DNA from: Strigops habroptila
Taxonomy: Eukaryota > Chordata > Aves > Psittaciformes > Psittacidae
Reading direction: 5' to 3'
DNA: 64,000 nt
NCBI RefSeq assembly: GCF_004027225.2
Contig: NC_044284.2
Coordinates: forward strand, 43,386,420-43,450,419
Each line of letters begins with the position of its first letter. Position 1 is the stretch's first letter. Shown here piece by piece: positions 13,301 to 24,700 of this stretch. A model generated the notes under the pieces. The model was not told where the DNA came from. It saw only the letters and a program-made list of their open reading frames with translations, and searched no databases. Position numbers and translations under genes: made by a program.

Positions 13301-14860
13301 GCAGCAGGCACTTGCACCAGGACACAGAGCAAAGCTGCTCGCTGTCAGAGCTGCCCTCCTGGTCACTTTCATCTCGGTATAATCCATACTGTGGTTTAGC
13401 AAGCCCATTTCCTATTGCTAGAGGTTCACGTTAAATCCCACAGGCTTCTTGTGAAACCTACCAGTGACTTGCACAGGAATTTCTTCCTGTTCAACCTAAT
13501 GAGTCACAGACTCATCCAGGCAGCTCCAAGCCTGGCTAAGCTGCAAGGCATGGGGCAGCAGGTGCTACTTTGCACCCCAACTTGCTGTCCCCTGCACTGG
13601 GCTGTTACTTCCCCCATTTTCCAAAGAGATACAGGTACCGCAGGACAGGCTGTTTCAGCACAGGGAAGCCTGTGGTTTGCTGACCCAGGGGGGTTTAAAC
13701 CCCAGCTTGTGTGGAGATGAGGAGCTTCTCCCTCTTCCCTTCCCAGGCTGTGTGGCATGCGGAGTTCTCAGAAGGGTGGGCGATGCCAAGTGTTAATGAA
13801 AACATAGAATTACAGGGTGAGAAATCAGGAAAAGAACAGACACAAAGATTCTCCAGAGGTTTCCAGTGCTGGCTGGCAACATTTACCCACAGCTGGCTGA
13901 CTCCAGTCAAACCATCCTGCAGCTTGGCAGCACCAAGCTGAGCCTCACAGGCACCTCTCCTGTCTGGGAGCACCCCCAGACCGCCGTAAGGGCCAGTTCA
14001 TGGGGCTGGAGCTGCTCTGGGATAAACAGGAGCTGTGGCCTGGAAGGGCGCTGCTCCTGCAAGGATTGCCATGATTCACACCCTCCCCATCCTCCCTCCG
14101 GGCAAAGCTGTCCTTCCCTGTTCACAGTTCTGACATGTGCATGTTTCCAACGCGGCATGCTGGTGACTAATCCACCTGCGCCTTCCAGGGCTGTCGTAAT
14201 GCCCCGTGGGCTGTGAGAGCAGCACACGTTTTTGCTCACTGTGGCAGCAAGAACCCCACTCCTCAGCCGTTTTTTTGGTGCGAGTAAACTGCAAGGATGG
14301 TTTTCTTGGCTACCATAGCTCAGTGTGAAGCCCATTTCAGAACACGTTGCTTGAGATTTAGGCCTGGCTATCTACAAAATCCCTACTGTTTTGATAATAA
14401 CTGTTGTGGTTTTCTGCCAATCTAGCCAAACGTGCCTGTACCAGGGAAGGCACCTCTTCTATGTCCCGCACCGGGCTCGGGCACCCAGATGCCGAGGTCA
14501 CGCTCACAGCTGCCTGGCCTGGATTCCCCAGCAGTGCTCCGCAAGCCCCAGCTGTGAGAAGGCAGCGCCAGGTAGGGAAACAGGGGAGGTCTGTGCAGGC
14601 AGCTGCTGGGCTGGGAAGAGATGCCAGGCTGCAGGTCCCAGGCACAGCTCTGAAGAGAGCACTCCCCGTGCGGGCCTCAGGACACACCTGGGCAGCTGCT
14701 GGGCAAGCCCTGGCTTGGCTCTTGCTCCTGCGATAAATGAATACGCACAAAACCTTCTCTGGCACTGCCTGTGCCTACAGACTCCAGCGCGGCTGCCATG
14801 CGCCTGTCAGTGGGTGAAGCCTGAACCCAACCGCTCCTCACGAGCTCCCTCAGGCCGCCC

Positions 14861-14874
14861 GCAAAATGGCGGAC
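14861..14874 (+). promoter_or_regulatory. YY1-type promoter element
   Basis: GCAAAATGGCGGAC contains the AAAATGGCGG core typical of YY1 sites, which sit just downstream of the TSS in TATA-less promoters. It marks the left edge of the CpG-rich zone about 780 bp upstream of the SUCO start codon. The ATG in it also opens a 44-codon reading frame. Assignment to SUCO or to a separate transcript is unresolved. Confidence 0.5.
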
Positions 14875-14924
14875 GCGCATCCGCTCGCAGCCGCTGACCT
14901 CGCCGCGCCGCGCTCCGTCCCGGA

Positions 14925-14937
14925 ACTACAGCTCCCA
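14925..14937 (+). promoter_or_regulatory. ZNF143/THAP11-type (SBS) element
   Basis: ACTACAGCTCCCA fits the vertebrate promoter motif ACTAYRNNNCCCR bound by ZNF143/THAP11. It lies 51 bp after the YY1-like site and 66 bp before a CCAAT box. Such clustering is typical of CpG-island promoters. Occupancy is inferred only. Confidence 0.55.
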
Positions 14938-15002
14938 GCAGCCACTGCGTCCTGCCCTCGCCCACTCCGCGACGGTGTTTCCGCTGGGGGCCTCAAGTGA
15001 CA

Positions 15003-15007
15003 CCAAT
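15003..15007 (+). promoter_or_regulatory. CCAAT box (NF-Y)
   Basis: ACCAATCAGCG matches the extended NF-Y consensus well and lies in the CpG-rich region between the YY1/ZNF143-like sites and the proximal SUCO promoter. Confidence 0.5.
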
Positions 15008-15284
15008 CAGCGCTCGGCTCTGCGGGGCAGCCCGCGGAGAAGCCTGATTTAAAAAATACATTTTAAAGAACTCTCATGTCGGAAAGCCGTTGCTTAAAAC
15101 GTCCCTCGCACTGGCAGTAATGACGGTCCTCGCGCGCACCGCGGCCTCAGGCTTTGCTGTCAGCCGTCATTTATTATTATGGCCGTTTTCCTTTAAGATC
15201 CTGTTTGACGCAGACACCTCACGGGGGTCCTTGGGAGGGCGGGGAAAGGGAAGGCGGCTCTCTTCATTCGCCGCCGCGCTGGGG

Positions 15285-15644
15285 CGGAGAAGCCAATCCC
15301 CGCCGGCAACCGGGGTTTGGGGGGCGTGGCCACCCCAGGCGCGCAGGCCATTGGTGGCGGCGGAGCGAGGGGGCGTGGCGACACGTCGTGGAGGGTGACG
15401 CGTATCCTTCCAGCTCAGCGCGTGAAGGGATAAGGGGCGGGGGGAGGAGCCCGGTCCGGCGGGCAGTAACGGCTGCACTCGCTCGTGCTGCCGTGCGTCG
15501 CATTTGCGTCGCGCGGGGGAGGGGCCGCCCCAACGGTCGTTCCTTCTCAGCGGCCGCCGCCGCCGCTCGCGCTTCTCCCGCGGCCCCTCTGCCGGGGAGG
15601 ATGCGCCGCCTCTTCCCGGCCGCGGCAGGTAGACGGGGGAGACG
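15285..15644 (+). promoter_or_regulatory. SUCO: SUCO proximal promoter and 5' UTR
   Basis: A CpG island directly before the SUCO ATG. It has a CCAAT box at 15293-15297, an inverted ATTGG at 15350-15354, two GGGGCGTGGC-type KLF/Sp boxes near 15321 and 15369, and a GC box GGGGCGGGG at 15434-15442. There is no TATA box. The TSS probably lies between about 15400 and 15550, so the transcript would carry a short upstream ORF beginning at 15601. The exact TSS cannot be set from sequence. Confidence 0.6.
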
Positions 15645-15648
15645 ATGA
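15601..15648 (+). other. SUCO: Upstream ORF in the SUCO leader (15 codons)
   Basis: An ATG at 15601 with a purine at -3 opens a 15-codon arginine-rich frame. Its TGA stop (15646-15648) overlaps the SUCO initiator ATG (15645-15647) as ATGA. If the TSS is upstream of 15601, ribosomes would terminate exactly on the main start. Use as a translated uORF is inferred. Confidence 0.55.
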
Positions 15649-15709
15649 GGGAGCCGCCCCGCCGGCTCCTGGCCCTGGGCTCCTGCCTCTTCCTCTGCGC
15701 CCTGCTCTG
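15645..15709 (+). CDS. SUCO: SUCO exon 1 (coding part)
   Basis: Residues 1-22, starting [16 protein letters not shown], form the basic n-region and hydrophobic core of the signal peptide. The donor is G|GTGAGT. The start has A at -3 and corresponds to the known N-terminus of the family. It is followed by a 12-kb first intron. Confidence 0.93.
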
Positions 15710-18700
15710 GTGAGTCCCGGCCGCGCCGCGGGCCCTCGCCCTCACGGCGGGGAGGCTCCTTCGAGGCCTCCCGGGGCGAGGGTGTCCTGCTCGGAGCTCC
15801 CGGAGAGGAGAGCAGTGGCGGACCCCGCCGCCGGGCCTGCCTGCAGCCTTGCCTCTGCCGCCTTTTGCCGGCAGCCCGGGGACCCCGGTGCGCTCGCGCT
15901 GCCCAGCCTGGGGAGCCTTTCTCTGCCCGGCTCGGGCGGGGAGAGTGCCCTGGTCGGGATGCTGAGGGCTCATGGCCGGGGACGCGCGGGGCGGGAGGTG
16001 GAAGTGGAGATGGTGCCACTGAGGAAAGGAGGGTGCTTCCTCTTGGAAAAACAAGAACGCGTTCAGGTGCTGGCAGCACGTGGTGTTGCGTTAGGGAAAA
16101 GGCAGGTGACAGCTTTTGGGAGGGTTAGTCCTGAGGATGTGTATGATGGTCTTGTGCTGTGCTGGTGAAAACAAGTGCTGTCAGTGGTGGAGTTCGTCCT
16201 CAAATATCAGGGGTTCAGAGTTACTCCGCATGCTTCTGTATGAGTATTTTGTTGCCACTGTGCTTTTAACTGGATGACTTCCTTGCTTTTCCAATTTCAG
16301 GCCAAACTCTGGCTGTGTTCTCTTAAAGATCATGGTGCCTTAGTCTTGAAACTGATTTTGTGCGACTGGCTGGAGTCATGTTATGTTAAAGCCAGTGAGT
16401 CTTTTCATTTTTGCTTTAGTCATGTATTTGAGTATTTTTCATAGTGATTACCTTAGCTATACCTTGTGCCAGCATCTTCTGTTTACTTTGTTTTCAAACT
16501 GCCTTTAAAGATTACATTTGTTACAACACAAATATTAGGAGAATATATTTCTGAAATGTAAGTTGTAAGCATCTTAAACTTTGACCTCCTTTGAACACTG
16601 ACTCACTGTTTGAGAAATACTAGCCAGTTTGAACAGCAAACTGCAAATACGGAAAACTGAACAGCAGTAGTTGCTAGAGATAATTGTGTGCCCGGTATAG
16701 TACTTTAATACATTTCCTATAAATTTTTTAAATAGTCTATTAAAAAAAAAGAAAAAAAAGGAAATAGTCTTTAAGGTTTGGGTTGTTTTACAGTTGATTC
16801 TGGTTGGATGAAGAAGGGGGAGCTCAGATATCTCTTTGTACAAAATCAGTTGCAAATCAGGTGCTGACTCTTGCATTACTGGGTTCAGACAGTCCTGGAG
16901 CGAATTAGGTTCGTGTCATCACATTTTTTTTTTTTTAGGAGACAAAACAGTGAGTCTGAAAAGTGCTTGAAAACTCTGTTGCCGTCTTTCTGTTTAGAAA
17001 AATTTTAGTCGAACCTGTATGACTAGGAGCTTTTTTAAGTGAGCTGTGAACCTGTCTGTAGACAGCTTTTATTTAACTTGTTGGACAACCGAGTTTCTTC
17101 TTATGAAAGATTCTACTTGTATAGTTGGGATTCTTATTAGGAAAGCAGTTCTTTTTCTTTCTGTGTCTTGAAGGCAGATAATCTGTTCCTGCCTCGAGGT
17201 AATTTGTAGATGAACGTGTTCTCAGCTTAATGATAGATAGTGGTCAGAGTAATTTTTTTGTTACTGTGTTCTTAGTCTGCTGTTTTAATGGAATTGTTCA
17301 GCTAAAGAAAAAGTTCAGGCACCTATTCTGTATTGATAAAGGAATAACATATTCAACTAACTCGTTGAAATAACATAGAGATGGTTCTTTAGAGCACTGT
17401 ATTAACTGATTTGAGAGCTTGCACTAGAGTATCCCAAACCTTTTACTATTTAAAAAAAAGTTCAGCTTGTGTGTTCACCCTGCTCACTCTGGCTGCTTTT
17501 GATTAAAGAGCCAATAGATCTTGGGAGCAGTACAAACTCTAGTTGCTTAGTCTGGTGTCCAAATATAAATTCACATTAGAGAGTTTAAAATCCTCTGTCT
17601 GCAGGATGGGATTGTGACATGCTTTAATTTCAGTAGCCATGTCAGAGTTGTAGTTGGAAAGTCTTGAAATCTATTAATTCCAGCATTGTTGCTGGACTGT
17701 GTGGCATGATAAGTTGTGATGTATTTAACTTTTCCTTTCCTAAAAAGAAAACCAGCAACTTGGTTCATATAAGCAGTTAAGAATCTTTAAATAGTAAATG
17801 GAGGCTTTGTGTTATAAATATTGGCATGCGGGACAAACGTTTACATTTCAAGACAACTCAATTTAAAAAGTCATCTTCAAAGGAGTTAATAGTGGTAGGA
17901 GAGAAGTGCTTTTACACATGAAACTAGTGGTCAACAGACGGGTAAGTTAGAAGCAAAAATGCAGGGAAACCAGAATTGTTGAAAGAACACTCTTGGGGCT
18001 CTTCGGACTCTTACTTTATTGTGATTTTTTTTTTTTTTTTTTAACCTGGGCTTTGTTTCATTTCTGGGCAGGTGGTTGCTTCTTTCTTTGATAAAACTAA
18101 GCTTAAAATAGGAATTTCTTAAAATCTCTCATCATGCATTTTAGAGGTTGCCTAAAGAAGTTGGTCCAATGGAGAAATACCAGTGTGTAAAAATCAAGCG
18201 TGTGTGTGTGTAACATTGATTTGACTGTTTTTAAACAGTTTCCAGTTAAAAAAACAAACAAACAAACAAACCTCATCCTTTTAGTTAAAAATGTGACTGT
18301 GTATTACAAAACTTAAAAAATCCCAGAACCTTGAGTTTGGGGATTTGTTAACCGATGTCTTTTCAATAAAGGCAATATGCTTTTTGGGAGTACGGGACCA
18401 GAGAGTTACTGGTACTTGAGGCTTTCTGAAGCTACAGTTCTCTGACAAACCTAGGAGCCAGCAAGGTTGTTCCAAGTAGTTCAAAAGAGCAGGATGGCTG
18501 CATGGCTTTAGAGAAATACTTTGGATGGAGGTAAGGCTTAGATGTAGTGCTCTAAAAATAATACTCATCTGTGCAGACTGGAGCTTTGACTGTGCATGAG
18601 AAATAACTCCTCTTGTCCTGAATTTACAGAGATGGCTTTATGCTTCAGTTAATCCCTTTGTGTGGATCATATAATACAAAAAATACTTTTAAAACTCGTA

Positions 18701-21700
18701 ATGCTTTGTAGTTTGCCAATATACAGAGCTGAGTAAGTAGAACAGGTTTAGAAGCTTATAGAGATACTAGTACTATCTGAATTGAGACTAGCTGTGACAG
18801 TTGTTTGAAGCATAACCTGTATAAATTGTTCTGACATCAGCTTTTGCTTGCCATAAGCTGCACTTTCAAAGTGTTAGCGATGAATTTTGTAAAGAAATCA
18901 TGCATACAATAATCTGTCTTTCTGATTCATTCTATCCCAGAAAGTGCTTTGCGCATCCTTGTCTACGTAGCTTTTATGAATTCTTTTATCCTCAGTTTTA
19001 CAACTGTGCATAAAAGAAAGATAGGTATATGTGCATGTGCACACTAGGATGCTTTAGTTGTCATTACACTGTGAGTGCTCTGCATCAGTAAAGCACGGCT
19101 TGTATCAAAGTGGCTGAGCAGCAAGATGTGCTGTTCCTGATGGAAAACCCCTGGTCTAGTACCTCTGACTTTGAAATCTGTAATGAGTATACCCTGAAAG
19201 TTGCGAAGGTCAGATTGGGTCAGCGGCATGGCCAGGAATAAAGCCCAGATACAGCTGCGTTGGAAGGGGGCAGATTTTGGTATTGCTTTGTATTTCTACC
19301 TGTTCATGTGAAGATTTATCTGAATTTTAAGGAGATAAACTGTTTCTGGTTTTGCTTTGTGTTACAATCTTCTACAGTTTTGAAGGTGTGTTTGTTGAAA
19401 GCTTCTGCAATGCAAGAGGAGCTCTGAAAAAAGCAGTGCTATGTTGGCATTGTGATAACATCACTAGTGTTTATTTTGCCGCTCCTATCCTGGACAGGCA
19501 AAAGCCTTGCAAGCTGGATTAGAGATCACAAAAGTAAAGGGTTTGCTAATGGAAAATTTATTTGCTCTATTACTGACTTCTGGCTTAAACCTTAAGCTTG
19601 CATCTGTTAATAACAAAGGTGTTGAGTGATAGAGTTGGGGCATGAGAGGCTTGTGTGCCAGTGTAACATGCCTCTTATCACAGAAATCCTCTTTTCAGCA
19701 GAGTATAATGTTTGCAGGAGAGTGCCCTGATGGTATGGATAGACCTGCTACTGTAACTTGTTAGTAATGGGGCTGAGAATTTTATATGGTGATTCTCCTC
19801 TTGCGTAGTTTCTTGAATCTTTTCTGAAGGCTGATACTAAATGCACACACATGGTGCTTATTTTTATGGCAGAACAGAGTAATGTGATTTAGGCACTGTT
19901 CATATAAACTTTTGTTTCAGGCATCTGATTTCAGAATTAGAACAATGTTCTTAGATATGGAGTATCTTGTTTGGAAGTGTCTTGTTTGGAAGCTGTGTAG
20001 TTAAGGTTGAGACAAAGGCTGCACTGGAAGTCTTGGACTCAAATTTGAATATGCCTAGCTTGTATCCTGCTCAAGTTAAAGGTGTTATATGCAAGCAGGG
20101 GCTCTGGTGTCTTATGCAAAACAAATGCTCGGCTCAGTTATTGAATATTTATCTTCTAAAATTATCTGAAAATCAGTGTTTTCATGCAGTGTCTTCTGAA
20201 AGATTTGTCCTAGAAACTTCATATTTGTTTGTTTGTTATGCAAGTAGTGTACTAAAGTGGCATGTGCCACCTCATGAGGTTGCTGTGTTGATGCACAAGA
20301 CTCTGCCTGTTGCAATGAAGTGTGCCCCACTTATGCACTTAATTTCAACTTTTTCTGAAACGTTTTTCTATAACCTGTTGTTTGTTCTTTTCCACTTTAA
20401 TCTTAGCACTGTATTTTATAGAACACTTCTTGGCTTTTCTGCTTTTCCTGTTTTCAGATTTCTTTACTGATCTAGCCTTTGATAAATGCTGCTTTCAAAG
20501 GCAGGTTGTGCAACATCTTTTGAAGTCAACAGCTGGAGGTGCAACAGCCCTCTGCCTGAAGAGGGTGTTATTTCTGTGCATGAAAACTTTTGGCTGAGAA
20601 CACGGTAACAGAACTGCAAGTCTAAAGACTTTTCTTGTAATTCTCAGTGAAAATACTGAGCTGTTACAACAGACTGATCCCAAAGCTAGTGTGAAGAACT
20701 GCTGCTGGGTGAGTGAAAATGTTGGTATAGAGATGACTTCAACTGGATTGGAATATCAGTAAAAGGTTCCAGCAGTTCAAAATTAGCTTGGATGCTCAAA
20801 GAAACCTTCTTGGCTTGACTGAGTTTTGGAATGGCAATCAAGATATTTTTGAAATCCTTTAAAGGTAAGATGCCTATTAAAAATACATTACAAAATGCCT
20901 GGGAGTTAGCTGATAGCAGCTTTAGAATGATCTAGGGCAAAATTCATGTTGCTAAGTTTATGCTGACATTCCACTCCGTGGTGCTGTGTTAAGCTGTGTT
21001 GCACTCACAGGGGGCTTTTTACATGGGGAGTTGGTGCAGAGCAGCTGATGATGATTCTGAGCCTGCTGTTGCAGTATTGTGGCTGTGTAGATAAGCTCAT
21101 GAATTTAAGCAATGAGGGAAATCTTCAAAGGTGTCTAAGTCAGACATTACTAAAGACTCTAAAATCCTTAAAGTTTAATCACAGTTCATAGTTATTCTAC
21201 TATTTTCCTGTAGTCTTTGTGGTTAGTGTCAGGTTTTACTGTGTTTTTCCAGAATGTGTTCTTTTCCCAAAACTCTAGCATTAAAGATAACTAGAGCCTG
21301 ACAATGCAGGGAGATTCTCATAAGCTGTGATCTTCAGTGCAGTATTACAGAAGCCTGTTACCAAGAACCACTAGGAACTTTGAATCACTTTGAGTACTTC
21401 CAGATGGACACCTTTCGAGGGTTAGGGTTTGTGATTTTTGTCTGTGATTTCTGAAATAGACTACCTGGATACTCCATTCAAGAAAGAAGAGGTATGTGTT
21501 TCAGTGTTACTTTGCAGCTTGCATCTGATATAGGCTGTTGTCTATCATGGGCGCTCTGTCAAAACTATAGAGTTGTGGTGCTGTGAAGGTGGCTATTAAG
21601 GTAACAGCCTTTTCTAGGATAGGATGAGGGTAATATTGGTAGCACTATAAGAAAGGCATGAAGAGGTTTTCTACTGTTAGTCTTTGACCTTGATTTCCAT

Positions 21701-24700
21701 TGTTTAACCTAGGAAATGGTGGACAGTTATGAACAATGGTATGTTTTCCCTCTATCTTCTTAAATTTTTTTATCTGAGTATACACTAGCTCAAAGCAAGC
21801 TAACTTTCTTTTTCCGCCTTAGAATTGTCCACAGTCTTCAGATGAGGGTTGCAGACAATTATGTGTCTGAGGGTGGGATGCAGGACTACCACTTCAGGCA
21901 GTAAATGGGTTAAATCTGATAAAGCGTATGGTGCAACGTAACCTTGTTTTGCAGTCTTTGCATGCTAATGCATTTAAAGTGCTGAAAGCTGTATTTTATC
22001 CCAGTGGTTGGAATCATACTGTCTGAAGCTATGGAATTCAGTGGTGTCAGAAGTATCTTTGTGTTGGACTCCTGAATAAGTAACTGTCTATTTTTTGTGT
22101 GCCTAATTCCAGTTAGGAGACAGTTTGGTGAGCACATTCTTTGCAAAGAGTGGGAAAGATATTAAAACCCTAAATGAATTGCAAAATACAGTGGATTGGT
22201 AGAAGATTTGCAAAAAATCTCCAACTTCAGCTGGTTTGGGGTTGAGTTTTTGTGTGCTGGGTTTGGGGCATTTGTGTCATTTTGGTTGGTTTGTGGGGGC
22301 TTTTTTTGCTTGTTTGCTTGGGTTTTGGTTTGGGGTTTTTTTGGGGGTGTGGTTTTTTTTGGTTTTTGGGGTTTTGTTTTTCTTATTTTTTTTTTTTTTC
22401 ACATGGATAAAGTTAGTGGATAGTGGTAGGAAATGAGATGGTATCAGTTCCTTGCTGGCAGCAGCCTCGATTAGGCTAGATCTGTCGATCTAATTTTCAG
22501 CTTTTTCTTTTTCCCCTTAAAGATCCATCATAACTTTTATCTTAGTAATGCATGCTGCTCTTCTGGGGTAATAAATGCTTCTAAATGAATGGTGTGGGGT
22601 GTTTGTTGGTTTTTGTTTGTTTTAAAATCAGGATTAAGGAAGATTAATGGTTCTTCACTGCATTTATCAACACTTATTTCCATTTCATATGCAGAAATGA
22701 ATGTTGTGTCTGGGGAGATTGTACTAAAGCAGTCAGTGCCTTGCAAATAGCTTTTTTTCTTTGACTGAAATAATGCTGCTGTCATAAAAGCCTGGTCTTT
22801 GTTTTCCGAGAGATCTACTTTGTTCTGCAGACCTTCTTAAATGCAAGTCCCTCTTGCTGAACTGTTCTGAGAGAAATATTGATTCCATTAAGTTACTGGG
22901 GAGAGGGTGAGGGTTTCCTCCTTTCTGCTGCATTAGCAGTGGCTGGAGGGCAGTTTACTGCTGACTGGAGAGATTGGTTGTGGGTCTGCTGAGCTCCTTG
23001 TTTATACAGAGCCTTTCTTCTCTTTGACAGCCTAGTGACAGTAGTCACAGGTCTGTAGCACTTGTTCAAAGCAAGAGATATTTTTCTGACTTCCTTGTTC
23101 TTTCACAACTTCTCTAATTTTTTACATGATTAATCAGAAATAACTTATGCTGTAATTGTGAAGCTTCAACCAACATATGGGTGCCTCTCTGCCATTCATA
23201 GGCTTGCTCTGTTGTCCCTCTGCTCCCTAAGTCCAAACCCCACCCTCCTTCTCTTGCACAGGCCTGTTCTGAACTGATCCTATGAATATTTTCACTAGAT
23301 AAGTGTCATGTGGCCGGGATGGTGACATCTTCATTCTCTCTTAGCTGTTGGCCACTGGTGCATCTGCACCTGTTGGTAATACAACCCTCTGAGAGGTGCA
23401 AAAAGTGTCAGTAATCGTCCTGCAGAGAGACTGTCCCCTGTGTGTTCAAGAGGGGCTTGGTAATCAGTATGCTGGTGGTAGCTTCCTCTTTACTTTCCCT
23501 TTGCTTGAAATTACTCTCTCACAGCTGTCAACTGTAAACTGTTTTGAACTGTTTCACTCTAGTGCCCAGATATAGGTCTTGTTTGGGAAGAGTTTAAGAA
23601 AACTCTTGAATTGTTTAGTGAACAAGTGTGTTTGAACTGAATATTTTGTGTGCCTGTTTGTGTATGAAGTCTTTGGAACGGAAAGCTTAAGCTGTTTTTC
23701 TCTGGGAAGGTCAAATCGTAGAACAAATCTTACCTCTAATTTGAATTTTTGTCAGCTGTAACTTGTATGATAATTTTTTTCTTGCCACTTGTTTACTTTC
23801 TACTCGATTTTTATGCTTGTCAAACCAGTTATCAATAGCTTCACTATCTCTGATAGTCTTCTGCGGCCTCCTTCATAATTACTGAAGAGTTTGAGCCAAA
23901 TCGGAACTGGACAGTCTTTCACAAGAAACCTACATTGCAATTTCAAAACCACCTGCACTTTTGAATTTCAGTGTGTTCTTTCTCAAAAGCCTAAAAGCCG
24001 TCAGTAGACCATAGCAATTCGTGCAGCAATAAGTGTGTGTTACCATTCAGATAGGGGTGAGCAGACTGTCTGCTTCAGTAGAGAACCACAGTATGTGCCT
24101 GCCCTGTGAAGAGTAAAGATTCCTCCCTATGTTTCTGTCTGGGCTTGCACCTTTTGCTTTTGTGCATATCAAGCTGAAGAATTCATGATGTGTTAGAGAA
24201 AATAGCATTACTGGTGATACTAAAAGACTTGTTCATGCTTAAGTTTCTTTGTTCTACATGAGGTTTAATAGCAGCTGCTATTTTGAGTCATACTTAAGAA
24301 AAACTGAACTATTGAAAACTTCTGTATCCATGTAAGTCACTAACTGTTGGTTACATGTTTGGAACACTCTCTTGAAGTATCTATGCTGTTACAACATTAC
24401 CTTGTACCTGAGACAGTATATCTAGTGACTAATTTCCAGTACTGTTTGGGGCATTAGATCTGCTTGCTCGCTTTCAAGTCAGCATTAAAATACTACTCTT
24501 TTGTCATGAGAAAGGTAAGGATGTATTAATATCTACACATACAGAAGCTGCTGTGCTTTCACTGAACATAGGATCATAGGAGGTTGGAAGGGACCTTAAA
24601 GATCAACTAGTTCCAAACACCCTGCCATGGGAAGCGACACCTTCCTCTAGACCAGGTTGCCCAAAGCCTCATCCAGCCTGTCCTTGGCATATTGTACAAG

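Larger units (their letters stand above)
3000..14840. other. PIGC-SUCO intergenic interval
   Basis: About 12 kb of moderately GC-rich DNA without a gene I can recognise. Open frames are many but short, and they mirror each other on both strands, as expected of GC-rich noncoding DNA. The longest, 253 codons at 3717-4478, reads through a GT microsatellite and has low-complexity content. Isolated AATAAA hexamers occur at 9199, 10254 and 12348, without matching exons. A short GT microsatellite sits at 3872-3887 and a small tandem repeat at 10272-10323. In mammals C1orf105 lies between PIGC and SUCO; I could not identify it here. Confidence 0.55.

Noticed and set aside
15167-16079. Two overlapping minus-strand frames of 271-295 codons across the SUCO promoter
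   Set aside because: Arg/Pro/Ala/Gly-rich translations are typical of CpG islands read in reverse. They overlap SUCO exon 1 and have no family features.
22196-22436. Hydrophobic Phe/Gly/Trp-rich frames of 66-75 codons
   Set aside because: They are translations of the G/T low-complexity tract, not a membrane protein gene.
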